DNA from: Alphaproteobacteria bacterium
GTDB taxonomy: Bacteria; Pseudomonadota; Alphaproteobacteria; Rhizobiales; Devosiaceae
DNA length: 7,022 nucleotides
Direction: 5' to 3'
NCBI GenBank assembly: GCA_018820005.1
Contig: JAHJOS010000602.1
Location: 1 to 7,022 of the forward strand
The notes under the pieces are model-generated. The model worked only from the letters and a program-made list of their open reading frames with translations, ran no database searches and was not told the DNA's origin. Within the stretch, counting starts at the first letter, position 1, and the number at the start of each line of letters is the position of its first letter. A program made the translations under genes and the position numbers. This document shows, in pieces, positions 6,143 to 7,022 of the stretch.

Positions 6143-7022
6143 CTAGCCCACGCTGCCTTCAAGCGAGATCGCGATCAGCTTCTGCGTCTCGACCATGAAT
6201 TCCATGGGCAGATGCTGCAGCACGTCGCGCACGAATCCATTGACGATCAGCGCCACCGCTTCCTCTTCGTTGAGGCCGCGCTGCTGGCAGTAGAACATCT
6301 GGTCGTCCGAAATCTTGGACGTCGTCGCCTCATGCTCGAACACCGCGCTGCCATTGCGGCTTTCGATATAGGGCACCGTATGGGCCCCACACTTGTCGCC
6401 AATCAGCAGGCTGTCGCACTGCGTGAAATTGCGGGCGTTCTTGGCCTTGGCATGGGCAGAAACCTGGCCGCGGTAGGTATTGTCCGAGAAGCCGGCCGCA
6501 ATGCCCTTGGAGATGATGCGGCTGGACGTGTTCTTGCCCAGATGGATCATCTTGGTGCCGCTGTCGACCTGCTGATAGCCGTTGGAAATGGCGATCGAAT
6601 AGAACTCGCCGCGCGAACCATCGCCGCGCAGGATGCAGCTGGGGTATTTCCAGGTAATGGCCGAGCCGGTTTCCACCTGAGTCCAGCTTATTTTGGAATT
6701 GGCGCCACGGCAGTCGCCCCGCTTGGTGACGAAATTGTAGATGCCGCCCTTGCCGTCCTTGTCGCCGGGGTACCAGTTCTGCACCGTGGAATACTTGATC
6801 TCGGCATTGTCGAGCGCCACAAGTTCCACCACGGCGGCATGCAGCTGGCTTTCGTCGCGCATCGGCGCGGTGCAGCCTTCGAGATAGGAGACATAGCTGC
6901 CCTCGTCCGCGACAATCAGCGTGCGCTCGAACTGGCCGGTCTTCTTCTCGTTGATGCGGAAATAGGTGCTCAGCTCCATCGGGCAGCGCACGCCCTTGGG
7001 AATGTAGACGAAGCTGCCATCC
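6143..7022 (-). CDS. sufB: Fe-S scaffold subunit SufB, C-terminal part, 5' end outside window
   Basis: The frame is open to the right edge and ends at TAG 6143-6145, so 293 residues are visible, roughly the last 60 percent of a protein that is about 495 residues in E. coli. The visible part starts DGSFVYIPKGVRCPMELSTYFRIN, a SufB hallmark. It continues through YSTVQNWYPGD, SWTQVETGSAITWKYPSCILRGD and ISKGIAAGFSDNTYRG. In NFTQCDSLLIGDKCGAHT the first Cys (codon 6416-6418) corresponds to E. coli Cys405. In FEHEATTSKISDDQMFYC the second Glu of EHE (codon 6329-6331) corresponds to Glu434. Both are known to matter for cluster assembly. It ends LEGSVG. The in-frame GTG at 6991 is internal and should not be taken as a start. 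SufB is the main scaffold of the SufBC2D complex and heads the visible operon; its promoter is off the window. Confidence 0.97.
   Translation of the reverse strand, partial: DGSFVYIPKGVRCPMELSTYFRINEKKTGQFERTLIVADEGSYVSYLEGCTAPMRDESQLHAAVVELVALDNAEIKYSTVQNWYPGDKDGKGGIYNFVTKRGDCRGANSKISWTQVETGSAITWKYPSCILRGDGSRGEFYSIAISNGYQQVDSGTKMIHLGKNTSSRIISKGIAAGFSDNTYRGQVSAHAKAKNARNFTQCDSLLIGDKCGAHTVPYIESRNGSAVFEHEATTSKISDDQMFYCQQRGLNEEEAVALIVNGFVRDVLQHLPMEFMVETQKLIAISLEGSVG

Noticed and set aside
6989..6991. GTG as start of sufB
   Set aside because: The conserved SufB sequence DGSFVYIPKG continues in frame to the window edge, so this Val is internal.
1..7022. A novel defence, mobile or biosynthetic system
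   Set aside because: Every substantial gene belongs to a well-known family (GGDEF, AroA, SUF). There is no transposase, integrase, tRNA edge or repeat array, and I saw no marked composition shift.

Overview
The window is a stretch of high-GC bacterial chromosome, dominated by one leftward gene array. That array is a SUF iron-sulfur cluster assembly operon read on the minus strand in the order sufB (5' end cut off by the window edge), sufC, sufD, sufS, sufT (DUF59/MIP18 family), sufA, followed in the same direction by aroA. The order B-C-D-S-DUF59-A without a local sufE matches Alphaproteobacteria. The GGDEF protein at the left edge resembles proteins of the rhizobial side of that class. An origin in Hyphomicrobiales (for example a Devosia-like genus) is my best inference, but nothing in the window proves the genus.

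Layout from left to right: 1-531 (+) is the C-terminal part of a diguanylate cyclase with an intact GGEEF signature. 534-1811 (-) is aroA (EPSP synthase), converging on the cyclase with only 2 bp between the two stop codons. Then come 1883-2263 (-) sufA, 2316-2741 (-) sufT, 2758-3984 (-) sufS, 4083-5291 (-) sufD, 5294-6055 (-) sufC and 6143-7022 (-) sufB, partial. All intergenic gaps are under 100 bp (2, 71, 52, 16, 98, 2 and 87 bp), so no long gene-free stretch exists. The operon promoter and any Fur/RirA/IscR-type operator would lie upstream of sufB, outside the window.

How the genes work together: SufS takes sulfur from cysteine. SufB and SufD form the scaffold, and the SufC ATPase drives its conformational change. 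SufA (A-type carrier) and SufT act in carriage or maturation of the finished cluster. AroA makes EPSP in the shikimate pathway and has no direct role in Fe-S assembly; it is probably a co-directional passenger.

I see no mobile element, tRNA, rRNA, CRISPR array or clearly novel system. The points most worth a second look are small: an RNA hairpin between sufD and sufS that pairs fully only on the transcribed strand, an imperfect palindrome covering both converging stop codons of the cyclase and aroA, altered residues in the cyclase I-site and N-terminal GGDEF motif, and a Phe in AroA where E. coli has the glyphosate-linked Pro101.
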